Shown piece after piece: positions 11,632 to 21,805 of a stretch of DNA of 64,000 nt. Location: positions 2,170,001 to 2,234,000 of the forward strand of contig OY744472.1 in the NCBI GenBank assembly GCA_963556145.1, written 5' to 3'. This DNA is from Hygrocybe punicea (lineage: Eukaryota > Basidiomycota > Agaricomycetes > Agaricales > Hygrophoraceae). The notes beneath the pieces were generated by a model. It worked only from the letters and a program-made list of their open reading frames with translations. It made no database searches and had not been told where the DNA came from. A program made the translations under genes and the position numbers. Numbering within the stretch: the first letter of the stretch is position 1; each line of letters starts with the position of its first letter.

Positions 11632-12818
11632 ATGACTCTACGACATCTCCTCCGTCCCATTACAACCCACTCTACGCAACACCTGCGTTCCATCTCCACG
11701 ACGATTTCAGTGACATCAATCGCCCATCTTACACGTCTGCCTAGTAGCCCGAGTCCCAGTCTGAATGGGAACGGGAAGGGGAATCCCCACCACCACCACC
11801 ACCGGACATACGGATCCAGACCGTTGAAATCCACCGCAACGCTCACCCCAGGCTCCCAGCAACCGCTCACCTCAGAGACGTCGCGGCAGGAATACGCCAA
11901 GGCGCAGGAAAAGATGCAGGCTGCCATCGAGTGGTTCCGCCATGAATGCACGGCTGTGGAGACGCGTTCGAGTGGGCGGGTGACGGTGTCGTTGTTGGAT
12001 CCGGTGAAGGTGTTTCTTCCGACCAGTAGTGGCGGTACTAGTGGCGGTACTGGGACTGCGGGGACGAACTCGAAAGGTGCGGGTACTACGCCTGTGAGGT
12101 TGGAGGAGGTGGCGACGGTGGGTGTGAGGGATGGGTCGATGTTGGTGGTCACAGTTTTTGAGGAGCATGTAGGTGGTTTTTTGTTTTTGTTTTTGTTTTT
12201 GTGTTTTTTTTGTCGGGGAAAGTTCCTCTGCTCTTTCGTCCCCCTACTCACGTCACCACCTTTTTTTTTACCTGTCTCAGTAGACCGTGAAACACGTCGA
12301 AAACGCGATTTACGACGCCAAGCTACCTGGGATAGTTCCTCAGAGACAAGACAGCCGAACTATTAAAATACCCATCCCGAGGTAAGCCGCCGTTTGTTCA
12401 ACTCTCCTCTCCACTCGAGTTTCCTTTCTCGCCACATCGTTTTTTTATTACCGTTCCATTTACGTCCGATTGATTCTCTCTCTCTCTCTCTCTCTCTCTC
12501 TGGGGCTCTTACCCTTGAAAAAAAAAACCAGACCCACGGTGGAAACCCGGGCAGCATTATACACTTCTGCGCAACGAAAAGCCGAAGATACCCGCGTGCA
12601 AATCCGCAAGCTCCACCAAGCCAGCGTCAAGCGGGGCAAGTTCGCGAAACATTCAGTGGAAATGGACGAGGTAAGAACACGCTTGAGACTCGTCTCTCCC
12701 TCGCTCCGGCTGAATAATAATTTGGTTCTGTCATTAGTTCCAAAAGCTGACGGACCGCTGCGTTGGGGAGGTCGACAAGATACTTGGGCAGTTGAAAAAG
12801 GCTACAGGGGTGCGGTAG
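11632..12818 (+). CDS. RRF1: Mitochondrial ribosome recycling factor
   Basis: Exons 11632-12168, 12284-12381, 12532-12670 and 12738-12818 join in frame to 285 codons (284 residues). I chose the ATG at 11632 because it opens an Arg/Ser/Thr-rich mitochondrial presequence (MTLRHLLRPITTHS). The mature part begins around SETSRQEYAKAQEKMQAAIE. It continues through DGSMLVVTVFEEH, VENAIYDAKLPGIVPQ, VETRAALYTSAQRKAEDTRV and the closing helix KLTDRCVGEVDKILGQLKKA, matching RRF domains. RRF splits post-termination mitochondrial ribosomes. A Gly/Thr-rich loop (about residues 135-150) interrupts the beta domain. The second intron holds a (TC)n run. The gene follows the carrier on the same strand by about 200 bp. 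Confidence 0.88.
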
Positions 12819-14053
12819 CCTGAGCGGTCGCGCGCGGCGCATGGTGGTATATTTGAATACTGTAGTTAACGTCTCAGAGATATTTGGAGTAGCAGGCCTT
12901 ACTTAGGGTTGACGCGTTGACGCGTTGACGCGGCGAAGAATATTATATATTTGTTGTTTCTGGTTGATAACGATACCTCGAGGCGTTCGTGATCGAAAGG
13001 GTCATTTTTGATAATACATATACCCGGCTGCGGTCACCGGTGCGTACTGCACAGCACGATGATTTCTTTCCCGGACCGAATATATATTTCCAACTTGCCC
13101 GACCCCCTCCCTGGACCGCACCCGCCATGCCCCCCTTCCTCATGCGGGCACATGCTGTAGATCTCAGATCTCAGATCTCGTATTGAAAAATAAAAAATAA
13201 TGATGCCGTACCATGGTACCACGTATATTATCGATACATGAAACTCGCGACCAGCATCAGCCCCAGCTTAGCGCTTAGCCGTCCTGCCATCATATCATGG
13301 TATATGGATGACGGCACGAACACTCCGTTTTCTTTACGACAACGACGGAAAAACTTGAAAACAAAAAAAAGGATTTATGTAATAATACACGAAACTCCCG
13401 TGATTATCACGCATATAGTTTCAAGATGGCCGTCTTTTGTTGTTACGGTTACTTAATTTTTTTTTTTTCACGTTTGCGAACACACATGAAAATCAGGGCA
13501 ACTAAACGCTCGCACATGGATGCCGATCACAAAAAACATGACTTGTGTTTTCTTTGTTCGTCAAAACAAACCAAACAATGTAATGTGGAGACAGTGCAAA
13601 ACATTAGGCGGAGGAAAGGAGAGATTATGGGAGGAGAACGGAGTAGCTGGCTAGGTCCGGCTAACCGAGGTGGAGGAGCAGGAGGAGGGGAATGAGTGAT
13701 ATATCTATATAGATAGGGGAATATGTGTGTGCGTGAGTGAGTGTGACTGATGATGATGGCGACGACGAGTCCGCGGATGTGGTTGTAGAATAATAATTAA
13801 TAAAGGGTCCCCGACTGAGAAGAAAGAAGAAAAAAAGCGGAGATAATGAATGTGGAAAATGAGTGGATTGTGGACGTACGTAAACCAATATCTACAGCCA
13901 GCGGTATACAGTATAGGTAACATCACAAAGCCCCCCTAGGTAGTTGAGTTGGGTTGGGTTGGGTTTGGTGAATCGCCAGTCCCCCTTTTTTTTTTGGTTG
14001 TTGCAGTCGTGGTTGTGATTAAAGAAGAAAAATTGGATTAACAAACAAAAAAA
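12819..14053. other. Intergenic, AT-rich, no gene seen
   Basis: This lies between the convergent RRF and coiled-coil genes. It contains short homopolymers and small direct repeats such as AGATCTC at about 13158-13182. No frame shows domain content. Confidence 0.5.
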
Positions 14054-15193
14054 TCACTTTTCGCCACGAAGTTTCCGGGAGTTGGTGGCCACCTGCGCCC
14101 TCTGCTCCCAATAGGAATGGCCCTCACCGGGTACCCAATCGCCCGACTTTGGATCACGCTCAAAGTCGCCGTCCCTGTATGCGTAGCGTCTCTGGAGGAG
14201 TTTGAGGAGCGGGTTGCGCAGGGCAGGGTCCATGCGGACCGTTTCACCAGGGTGGTAGCTCCCGACGCCGTGGCGCGCGAGGCTCTCTTCGAAGAGGGCC
14301 TCGTCGTAGGTGCACCCGCAGTTGAGCTGGCCTGCTGGGGCCATGCGCGGCGGGAATGCGCGGCGTTCGCGGCGGGAGTCGTGCCATGCGCAGAGAGCGT
14401 TTCCAGCGCGGTTCAGGGAGCAGAAGTGGCGTATGCGGGCATCCGTGCGGGCTTTCCATGACATCAGGAAGGACGGAGAGTGGGAGGAGGAAATCGAGGA
14501 GGACGACGACGAGGGGCCTGCTGTGAGGATTGGCGAGGATTGGGAGTAATGGTCCTTTGATATTTCTGTTTCGAGCTCGCGGACGCGAAGACGTGCGGAT
14601 TCATTTATGAGTTCGAGCTCGCGAACTTTTTTGCGAAGATGGCGGATTTCTTGTTCCAGTTTATCTTGGATTGGGCAGGGCTGTTGTTGTTGTTGTTGTT
14701 GTTGTTGTTGATGCTGGTGCTGCTGCTGGTGCTGCTGTTGTTGGTGGTGCTGCTGGGGGTGCTGGGGGTGCTGCTGGGGGTGCTGCTGGTGCTGCGCAGG
14801 CGGGGATGAGGCTGAGGGATAGTGTGATTGTTGGGGGCGGGGAGAACTGACGGAGGGTTGACGATGATGAAAGGGAAAAGGCTGAGCGAAGGATGAAGAG
14901 TGGAATACGGGGGAAGTTGAAGGGACGACGTCAGGAGAATGATTAGTGTAAGGGTTAGAATTATAGTCGCTGTACTGGGAGTATTGAGAGCTTGTAGGAT
15001 GGTGAAAGGACATGATTTGAGGGTAAGATGGGTTGTTTGAGGAAGGTATTGTCATGGGCGGGGATGGGATTTGAGAGTGCCAGAAGGAAGGTGTTGGAGG
15101 CATGTTTATATCGTAAGGGGGCGGCTCGGACTTTGGAGACGGAGAGTCGGAGTGCCGGGAATGGGAATGGGAAGGAAGGTGAGTTGCTCCCAT
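14054..15193 (-). CDS. Conserved hypothetical protein: Pro/Ser/Gln-rich N-terminus, coiled coil, conserved C-terminal domain
   Basis: The frame stays open upstream, but the ATG at 15193 (MGATHLPSHSHSRHS) is the best start because earlier residues are a low-complexity 5' UTR translation. This gives 379 residues. The N-terminal half is Ser/Pro/Tyr-rich and disordered. It is followed by a His/Gln tract (about 14680-14800) and a leucine-heptad coiled coil (LEQEIRHLRKKVRELELIN). The C-terminal domain looks globular, with blocks such as GNALCAWHDSRRERRAFPPR and LLKLLQRRYAYRDGDFERD. This C-terminal block resembles a protein I recall as widespread in Agaricomycetes without known function. The architecture would suit a nuclear or scaffold protein, but nothing shows this directly. 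Confidence 0.7.
   Translation of the reverse strand: MGATHLPSHSHSRHSDSPSPKSEPPPYDINMPPTPSFWHSQIPSPPMTIPSSNNPSYPQIMSFHHPTSSQYSQYSDYNSNPYTNHSPDVVPSTSPVFHSSSFAQPFPFHHRQPSVSSPRPQQSHYPSASSPPAQHQQHPQQHPQHPQQHHQQQQHQQQHQHQQQQQQQQQQPCPIQDKLEQEIRHLRKKVRELELINESARLRVRELETEISKDHYSQSSPILTAGPSSSSSSISSSHSPSFLMSWKARTDARIRHFCSLNRAGNALCAWHDSRRERRAFPPRMAPAGQLNCGCTYDEALFEESLARHGVGSYHPGETVRMDPALRNPLLKLLQRRYAYRDGDFERDPKSGDWVPGEGHSYWEQRAQVATNSRKLRGEK
14680..14800. repeat. Trinucleotide (GTT/GCT) repeat encoding a Gln/His tract
   Basis: Uninterrupted GTT units followed by GCTGCTGG(T/G) variants encode poly-Gln with His and Pro on the minus strand inside the gene ending at 14054. Such tracts often vary in length between strains. 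Confidence 0.8.
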
Positions 15194-15761
15194 TGGACCC
15201 GTGTCAACGAAGGAGGAGAAAGGGACAGGAGACAAAGATGGCGAGGGCGTTGACGAGCAGCGGATGCGGTGAGCCGACTGAAAGGGAGTGTGTGAGCGAC
15301 GTCGACGACGACGACGACAAAAAAGAAAGGAAAAATAAAATAAAAAAGATATAAAAAAACAGACAGAAAGAGTGAATCGGCGGTGACCGGAACTGGCGGA
15401 TGGAAGACGACAAGATCCGTTTTGGAAATTGAAAGATTTTGTGAGCGAGTAGGAGCAAGAGAAAGAGAGAAAGAGCAAAAGAAAGAGAGACAGACCCCTA
15501 TACCAGCGTCGTTATCTCTACCGCTGTCTTGCATCTGCCGCAGATTAGTCAGTGTTCTCTCACCAGCAGAGACAACGCACATCTTGAATATTCGAGGTAT
15601 CGGGTAACAGTGCACCTTGCCGTCTTCCACTCGACAAGTGAACTGCATAATCTCCGCTATACGACACTTTTCTTCTTCCGTCGTCGCTGTTACGGTCATA
15701 GTTTACCAAGTTTAGTTCATCGTGCACGTGTTCTGTGTTCTCCCTACCCTCTACCACCACA

Positions 15762-17669
15762 ATGGTCTTCAAAGTCGCAGGTAAATAATAATAATAATAA
15801 AACTAATCATCTCCCAATCACACCTCACTGTCCCCAACAGATGTCTCTCTCGCTGCTTTTGGCAGAAAAGAAATCGAAATCGCAGAGGTTTTTTTTCATC
15901 CTCCTCGCACATCTTTTTTTATATTTATTTCTCTGGCACACAGAATGAAATGCCTGGTCTCATTTACATGAGACAAAAGGTACATGGTGCCAGCCATCTC
16001 CCTTGTCTTTTCACTCATTTCTCACCCAACAAAGCATGCCCCCTCCCAACCTCTCAAAGGTGCACGCATCGCTGGTTGTCTTCACATGACAATACAAACA
16101 GCAGTCCTCATCGAAACTCTCACCGCGCTCGGTGCAGAGGTAACCTGGTCTTCATGCGTTCGTATTTCTGCTATGCGAAAAAAAAAAAAAAAACTCGCCC
16201 ACTCTTTTCCAGAACATTTTTTCCACCCAGGACCATGCAGCAGCAGCGTGAGTATCCTTATTCTCCTAAACAGACAAGAAACAAACGAAAACAAATACAT
16301 AAGAATCGCCGCTACTGGCGTCCCTGTCTTTGCGTGGAAGGGCGAGACAGAGGAAGAGTACACCTGGTGCATCGAACAGACAATTACAGGTTTCGCAGGT
16401 GGTAAACCACTCAACATGATCCTCGATGACGGTGGCGACCTCACAAACCTTGTACACCAAAAGTTTCCTCAATATCTCCAAGGTATCTCTCTCTCTCTCT
16501 CTCTCTCCTCTCTTCATATCATTTCAACCGACCAAATCGTTACAGACATCCGCGGCGTCTCGGAAGAAACGACCACCGGCGTACACCACCTCTACAAAGC
16601 ATTCCGCGACGGTACCCTCAAGATCCCCGCCATCAACGTAAACGACTCTGTCACGAAATCCAAGTTCGACAACTACTATGGCTGCAGGGAGTCCCTCGTC
16701 GATGGCATCAAGCGCGCAACGGACGTCATGCTCGCTGGCAAGGTCGCTGTCGTTGCCGGGTTCGGAGATGTCGGAAAGGGCGTGCGTGTTTTTTGTTTCC
16801 CCCGCCATTTCCATAGCGTTCTATACTCCCAGCTGACCCCGCACATATATATAGTGCGCAGAGTCGTTGAGGTCATACGGCGCACGCGTCATCGTCACAG
16901 AGATCGACCCCATCAACGCCCTCCAAGCGGCCATGGCTGGCTACGAAGTCACCACCATGGAAGAGGCCGCCCACCGCTCGAATGTGTTCGTGACCACAAC
17001 GGGGAACAGGGACATCATCACCGCGGAGCATTTCAAGGTCATGCCCGAGGATGCTATCGTGTGCAAGTAAGTTGTTTGATCACTTTTCTCTCTCTGTGTG
17101 TGTGGGTGCTGTTGCTGAACTTGGGAACACGTCCTCTCCTAGTATTGGACACTTTGACATCGAGATCGATGTGGCGTGGCTCAAAGCCAACGCGAAGCAG
17201 GTCGTCAATATCAAGCCCCAGGTCGACAGGTACACAATGCCTTCTGGCCGACACATACTCCTCCTCGCTGAGGGACGTCTCGTCAACCTAGGGTCAGTCC
17301 GTCCCCTCTAATGTTTACACACATGCTCACTCGCACACACACACCAGATGTGCAACAGGCCACCCGAGTTTCGTCATGTCCTGCTCCTTCACCAACCAAG
17401 TGCTCGCACAGATCGCCTTGTGGACGACGCCGGAAAAGTTCCCGTTGGGGGTGCACATGCTTCCGAAAGAGCTTGACGAGGAGGTTGCGCGTGCGCATTT
17501 GGCACAGCTGAATGTGAAGTTGACGGCGCTGTCGCCGGTGCAGTCGAAATATTTGGATATACCGGTGGGGGGACCGTATAAGCCGGGGCATTATAGGTGA
17601 GTTGTGTGGTTTTGTGGGTTGTGGTTTGTGGTGTGGGGCTTGATGTTGATTGTTTTTTGTAGGTATTGA
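15762..17669 (+). CDS. SAH1: S-adenosyl-L-homocysteine hydrolase (adenosylhomocysteinase)
   Basis: There are eleven exons, from ATG at 15762 to a last exon of seven bases ending TGA at 17669. Exon starts read from splice sites are 15762, 15841, 15944, 16035, 16213, 16304, 16546, 16855, 17143, 17348 and 17663. The protein is almost textbook: [49 protein letters not shown], the NAD-binding [49 protein letters not shown] and the C-terminal [18 protein letters not shown], whose Lys and Tyr contact NAD in the partner subunit. The enzyme reversibly splits S-adenosylhomocysteine into adenosine and homocysteine in the cytosol, relieving inhibition of methyltransferases. One oddity is that the usual QKYG(P/A)SQPLKG segment reads [12 protein letters not shown] 7-bp terminal exon is unusually small. 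Confidence 0.95.
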
Positions 17670-19060
17670 ACTGTGGTGATTTGGTTTTGTATGTTTGTAC
17701 AGTTTTTGGGGATCTTCAACGTCCCCTTTGTTGTTGTTGTGGTTGGTTTCGACAAGAGTCTTAACACTCTTTTGCTGTTGTTCTGACATGCCCAGCGCCG
17801 GGGATGGGGGTACATATTGTAGTGGGATTTGGTTATGATGGTGTGTAGAAATTATAGAATGTAGAAGCATACTAGGTACATGGCATTTCGGTGGGGCCTC
17901 AACGAGCCTCTTCGTTGTTTTGTAGAAATACAGTGTTTTTCGTTTTTCGTTTTTCGATACGAGTACATGTACACCGGGTGTCGATCATCGATCAACCAAT
18001 GAACGAAAATATCTCTGTTCTGGGCCCTCTGGCGTTCTCTGGCCTCTGTGGCTCTGGTGCGGGCACCAATTCGGAAAGCCATGATCATGAGACGGAGAAG
18101 TCGGCATGGCCATGGCTCGTAAGGAAGCTCGTCGGGGTAAAGCCCTGGTTTCCCTCCCGCCTTGCAGAACCCCGTTCATGCTTCTGTGATCGTGTTTCTG
18201 TCTGACAACCACGGATCGCCTATATGTGTTGTGATCCCTTTTTTGTGTCTCTGCTATCGGGTTGCCTTTGTACGTGGCTTTTTGGCTTGGCTGTTTGGCT
18301 TGGCGTTTTTGACGGGGAAACTGGAAACTATTAGTAAAATGCCCTTTTTTGTTTTTGTTTTTGAAACTGTGTAGTCAATCACGGGGCGGATCGATATCGT
18401 GATGTCGTCGTATGAATATATCGGTCGTTGAGGGCGGCGGGAACTAGTGTGGTTTTGTCTATCGCCGGTGAGCCGTCGTTCTTCTTCGTCCTCCTTTTTC
18501 CTCCTCTCCTCCTCCTCCTCCTCCTCCTCCTCCTCCTCCTCCTCGCCACTCGTCACGGGGCCTGCCCTCTGTGCTCCGTGCTCCGTGCTCCATCCGCATC
18601 GTTGCCTCCAGGTGTCCAGTGTCCAGCGACCGGTGTCCAGTGCCCCCCGGTTTGCCTCGTGATTGTGTTATATGTTAAACATATTACACGATCACCCAGG
18701 CCTTAGGGGCGTGTGTAATTATACATACACGCGTCGTTGGTTGCCGGTGTGGTGTGCAAGTTGCGCGTGAATGTTTTTGGTGCGGTCGTGGTAATAATTC
18801 TCTTTTTTCTTAAAATTTTATATTTGATTTTATTGGGTTTCTTCTCTGCTCGTAGGTATGTGGGTGTATGTGGGTGTATGTGGGTGTCATGGTATAATAC
18901 ATTGGTATTGCCTTGACCCCCCTCCCCCCGAAACAAAGTGGGATATTCATCACCGCTATTCCTGCCGTGCATCCGGTTCCGGGAACCTTGCAGTACATAT
19001 CGTGGTCGTCGCTACGGTCCGTTTTGCTTGCTTTATTTGTAGGTCCCTACCATTGAACTA
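17670..19060. other. Intergenic; no gene seen
   Basis: This is GT-rich and T-rich downstream sequence of SAH1, a CCT microsatellite and a short repeat of TATGTGGGTG (about 18856-18886). No frame has recognisable domain content. Confidence 0.5.
18507..18544. repeat. (CCT)n microsatellite
   Basis: About twelve near-perfect CCT units. Overlapping poly-Ser, poly-Leu and poly-Glu frames are artefacts of the repeat. Confidence 0.9.
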
Positions 19061-19062
19061 AC

Positions 19063-20483
19063 ATGTATACTATATCATTATTGTTGTTATTATTATTATT
19101 AGGGCGGGATGGCGGCGATTGCGAGCCCACTTATGGGCCCGATCTCGGATGCGGTGGTGTCGTCGCTTGGGGGGAGATGGGGTTGCATGCGGGGTTCGAA
19201 CTGTCGACGAAGGCGGCTGAGGAGGTGATTGCGGAGAAGTCGTTTGAGCGTATCGTTGGGGTTCATGGGAGCCTGGGTGGCGGTAGCGGTAGCGGTAGAG
19301 GGAGCAAGGTGTGGGGTGGGGTGAAGGCGTTGTTGATTACGTGGATATAAGCATGCGTTGGAAAATGTTGCGTTAGTGTTTCTGCCCCCCTTCGTCTTTT
19401 TTTTCGTTCGTTTTCGGTTGCTCATCATGTTGTGTTGTGCATAGATTGGGGTTTTATCGCAGTAGCGTGCACAAGTGAGTAAATTAATGTACTTCGGCAG
19501 AGGATCTATCGCTGATGTGGAACCAGAGACACTTCGCTGTTTGCGACGGTCAAGGATTTCTTGGCTGGCAAGGGGTGGTTCTCGCCCTACCTTTTCGCAA
19601 GCAGCCGTAGACCGGTTATTCCAAGGTCCATGAGACCTGATGTCGCGTTTTCCCATGGACCGTTCTTGTCTGGTCAGTGCCAACCCCCAATACTTTATTC
19701 TGACTCGCTTTACAGGTGACTACAAGATTGGTGAGACGTTGGTAGCAGAGTCGGCAGCGGTAATCACATTCTGCGATGCACCACCGGCACCCAAAGGTAG
19801 CTCCACTCCCGCACCCACACATTTGCCCATTGTGGCGGCAGCCCACCAGCACCAAAGCACACTCTCCGCGCCCATCCTCCCCACACTATCCAACGCCTTC
19901 CCTTGCTCACGCACCCCGTCGCCCGCGCCCACACTCACTGCGCCCCCAGCACCCCCCCGCGCCTCGCCGAATGGCGAAGGGCTAAAGCCACACCGGAAGC
20001 TATAGACGACGAGCGCGCGGCCTGGGGAGAGCGTGATGCGGTATCAGCTTCTGGTTGGTTGCGTGGGGTTGGGGGAGTTGTGGAAGGTTGGTGCCACCGC
20101 ATAGGGTGTGTGAAATTTGTGGGCGGGGAGGTGGTGGGGGAAAAGTATGAGGGGATTGTGAATGTGTTGTGTGAGTATCTGGATATGTGTGTTGATTGGG
20201 GGAGGGTTGGTCTTCAGGGAGGGGGAAGACGAAGCATGGGGGAGGCGAAGGCAGAGGTGCCAGTGGCGGAGAAGATGAAGAGAGAAAGAGGGATGTTGTG
20301 AGCGATGCTGTGGGGTTGTTGGTGGTTGCTGCGCTTAAGGCAAAGGAGAACACTGAGGTGAAGAAGGAAATTGATGAGGGATTGCGATGTGGCGTATTCT
20401 GTACGCGTAGATCAGACTTATATTCAACTTGGCGCTCGTGCGATAGTTTATACTTCCGAGTCCGTTTACTTTGCACACCTTGA
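19063..20483 (+). other. Possible unannotatable gene fragments
   Basis: Plus-strand frames show protein-like segments: KAAEEVIAEKSFERIVGVHG near 19210-19270, EGIVNVLCEYLDMCVDWGRV near 20150-20205, and SDAVGLLVVAALKAKENTEV near 20297-20360. They lie in different frames and could be exons of one or two genes, but I could not build a coherent model with start, splice sites and stop. The Pro/Ala-rich stretch at 19790-19990 looks low-complexity. This is recorded so that transcript data can be checked; no function is proposed. Confidence 0.25.
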
Positions 20484-20635
20484 CTTTGTGCCTCGAGAGG
20501 CTCTATGCACAGGGTTGTGAGATAAACTCCACGAACGGGATCGTTGTAGCATTGAGTCACGCTGCTCAGTGCTCACGCACATCCGAGTCAGCCAAGCTAA
20601 ATGTGTTCGGTAACGATGGACATTGAAGGGTAACC

Positions 20636-21256
20636 ATGCCTCCTACTCGCACCCATGATAGGGCTTCCACCACGATGTACACTAAGCAGAACTGTGTGTT
20701 TTTCTGGAGAACCAACCATGTGAATGGATGGGCATCACAATGGTATCCTGCATCCTTTACAGCCCCAGTGGAAATCGACGAAGGAATGGTGGAGAACTGC
20801 CTGTTCCCCACCGCTGAGCATTGGATGATGATACAAAAAGCGTTGCTCTTCTCCGACAAGTCTATCGCGCGCACCGTGCTTGGCGTAACGGGGACATCCC
20901 CGGGCGACATGAGCCGCGTGAAGGGACTAGGGCGCAAGGTGAAAGGATTCGACGGGAAGGTGTGGGAGAAAAATCGCACGCGTATCGTTCTAGAGGGGAA
21001 TTTACTCAAGTTTCGCCAAAACGAAACGCTGCGGACGAAGCTGCTTGAAACGGGGGATAAGATGATCGCAGAGGCGAGCCCGAGGGATAAGATTTGGGGG
21101 ATTGGAATGGCGGAGTCGCGGGCGTTGTCGTCGACAGATGGGCGGGCATGGGGGTTGAACTTGTTGGGCAAGGCACTCGTGGAGACGCGCGAGATATTGA
21201 GGGGGGAGGCATCTGCCGTGGAAGTTCAAGGGGAGCTCGAGCCTGCTGCCGATTAG
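20636..21256 (+). CDS. NADAR-domain (DUF1768/YbiA-like) protein
   Basis: This is a single-exon ORF of 206 residues starting at ATG 20636. Diagnostic NADAR blocks are NGWASQWYPASF, the TAEHWMMIQKALLF segment, KVWEKNRTRIVLEGNLLKF and ASPRDKIWGIGMAE. The family folds as an N-glycosidase. Members act on phosphorylated riboflavin intermediates (YbiA type) or remove ADP-ribose from guanine in nucleic acid. Which substrate applies here cannot be told from sequence. The usual length is about 160-200 residues, so this looks complete. The conserved Glu in AEH and Trp-Gly in IWGIG are present. No signal peptide or organelle targeting is obvious. Confidence 0.88.
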   Translation: MPPTRTHDRASTTMYTKQNCVFFWRTNHVNGWASQWYPASFTAPVEIDEGMVENCLFPTAEHWMMIQKALLFSDKSIARTVLGVTGTSPGDMSRVKGLGRKVKGFDGKVWEKNRTRIVLEGNLLKFRQNETLRTKLLETGDKMIAEASPRDKIWGIGMAESRALSSTDGRAWGLNLLGKALVETREILRGEASAVEVQGELEPAAD

Positions 21257-21805
21257 TGGCGAATTCCGATCTGTGTGTGTGAAAATTTGTTTTGTTTCCC
21301 CCGTAGCGGCCTCATGGGGAGGGTTATTAGTCATTTTTCAATGCACGCTTTGTATACCATTATGTAAAACCTGTCATATTATTTCCAGTGTACGAAACAT
21401 CATATATGTTGCAGAAGGTGTTCGACGAAAGGAAGGATTGTATTAATATTGTGGATATTTATCTTGTTTGAGTATTGAGGGTTATTATGGCCGGAAGCTA
21501 TTAGCTTCTGATCCTAACATGGCCAAACAGATGCAATCCGGCATTGTCCGGATTCGGTGTCGGTTTCGGCGGCAAAACCCAGGCCCACCGCGACGCGCCT
21601 TTTCTGTTGATCTTCAAGCCATCGTCTTCAACCTCCCGACCACCATCATCGTCTGCATTACAGCTTCAAGCTTTCTTGTCTCCCTGCTGCCCTTCTTGCA
21701 TCGCAATTTACCCCTTCGCTCAAGCAAATTCAAAGCTTTCTCATCACTCGTTTTGCTTGAATCGGTACCATCTGGCTTGTCCTTGGTGAATCAGATAACC
21801 CCAAA

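Noticed and set aside
14054..15478. Start of the coiled-coil gene at the upstream limit of the frame (474 codons)
   Set aside because: The extra N-terminal residues read as low-complexity Ser/Phe from a pyrimidine-rich 5' region, and the first codon of that frame is not the best ATG. ATG at 15193 is preferred.
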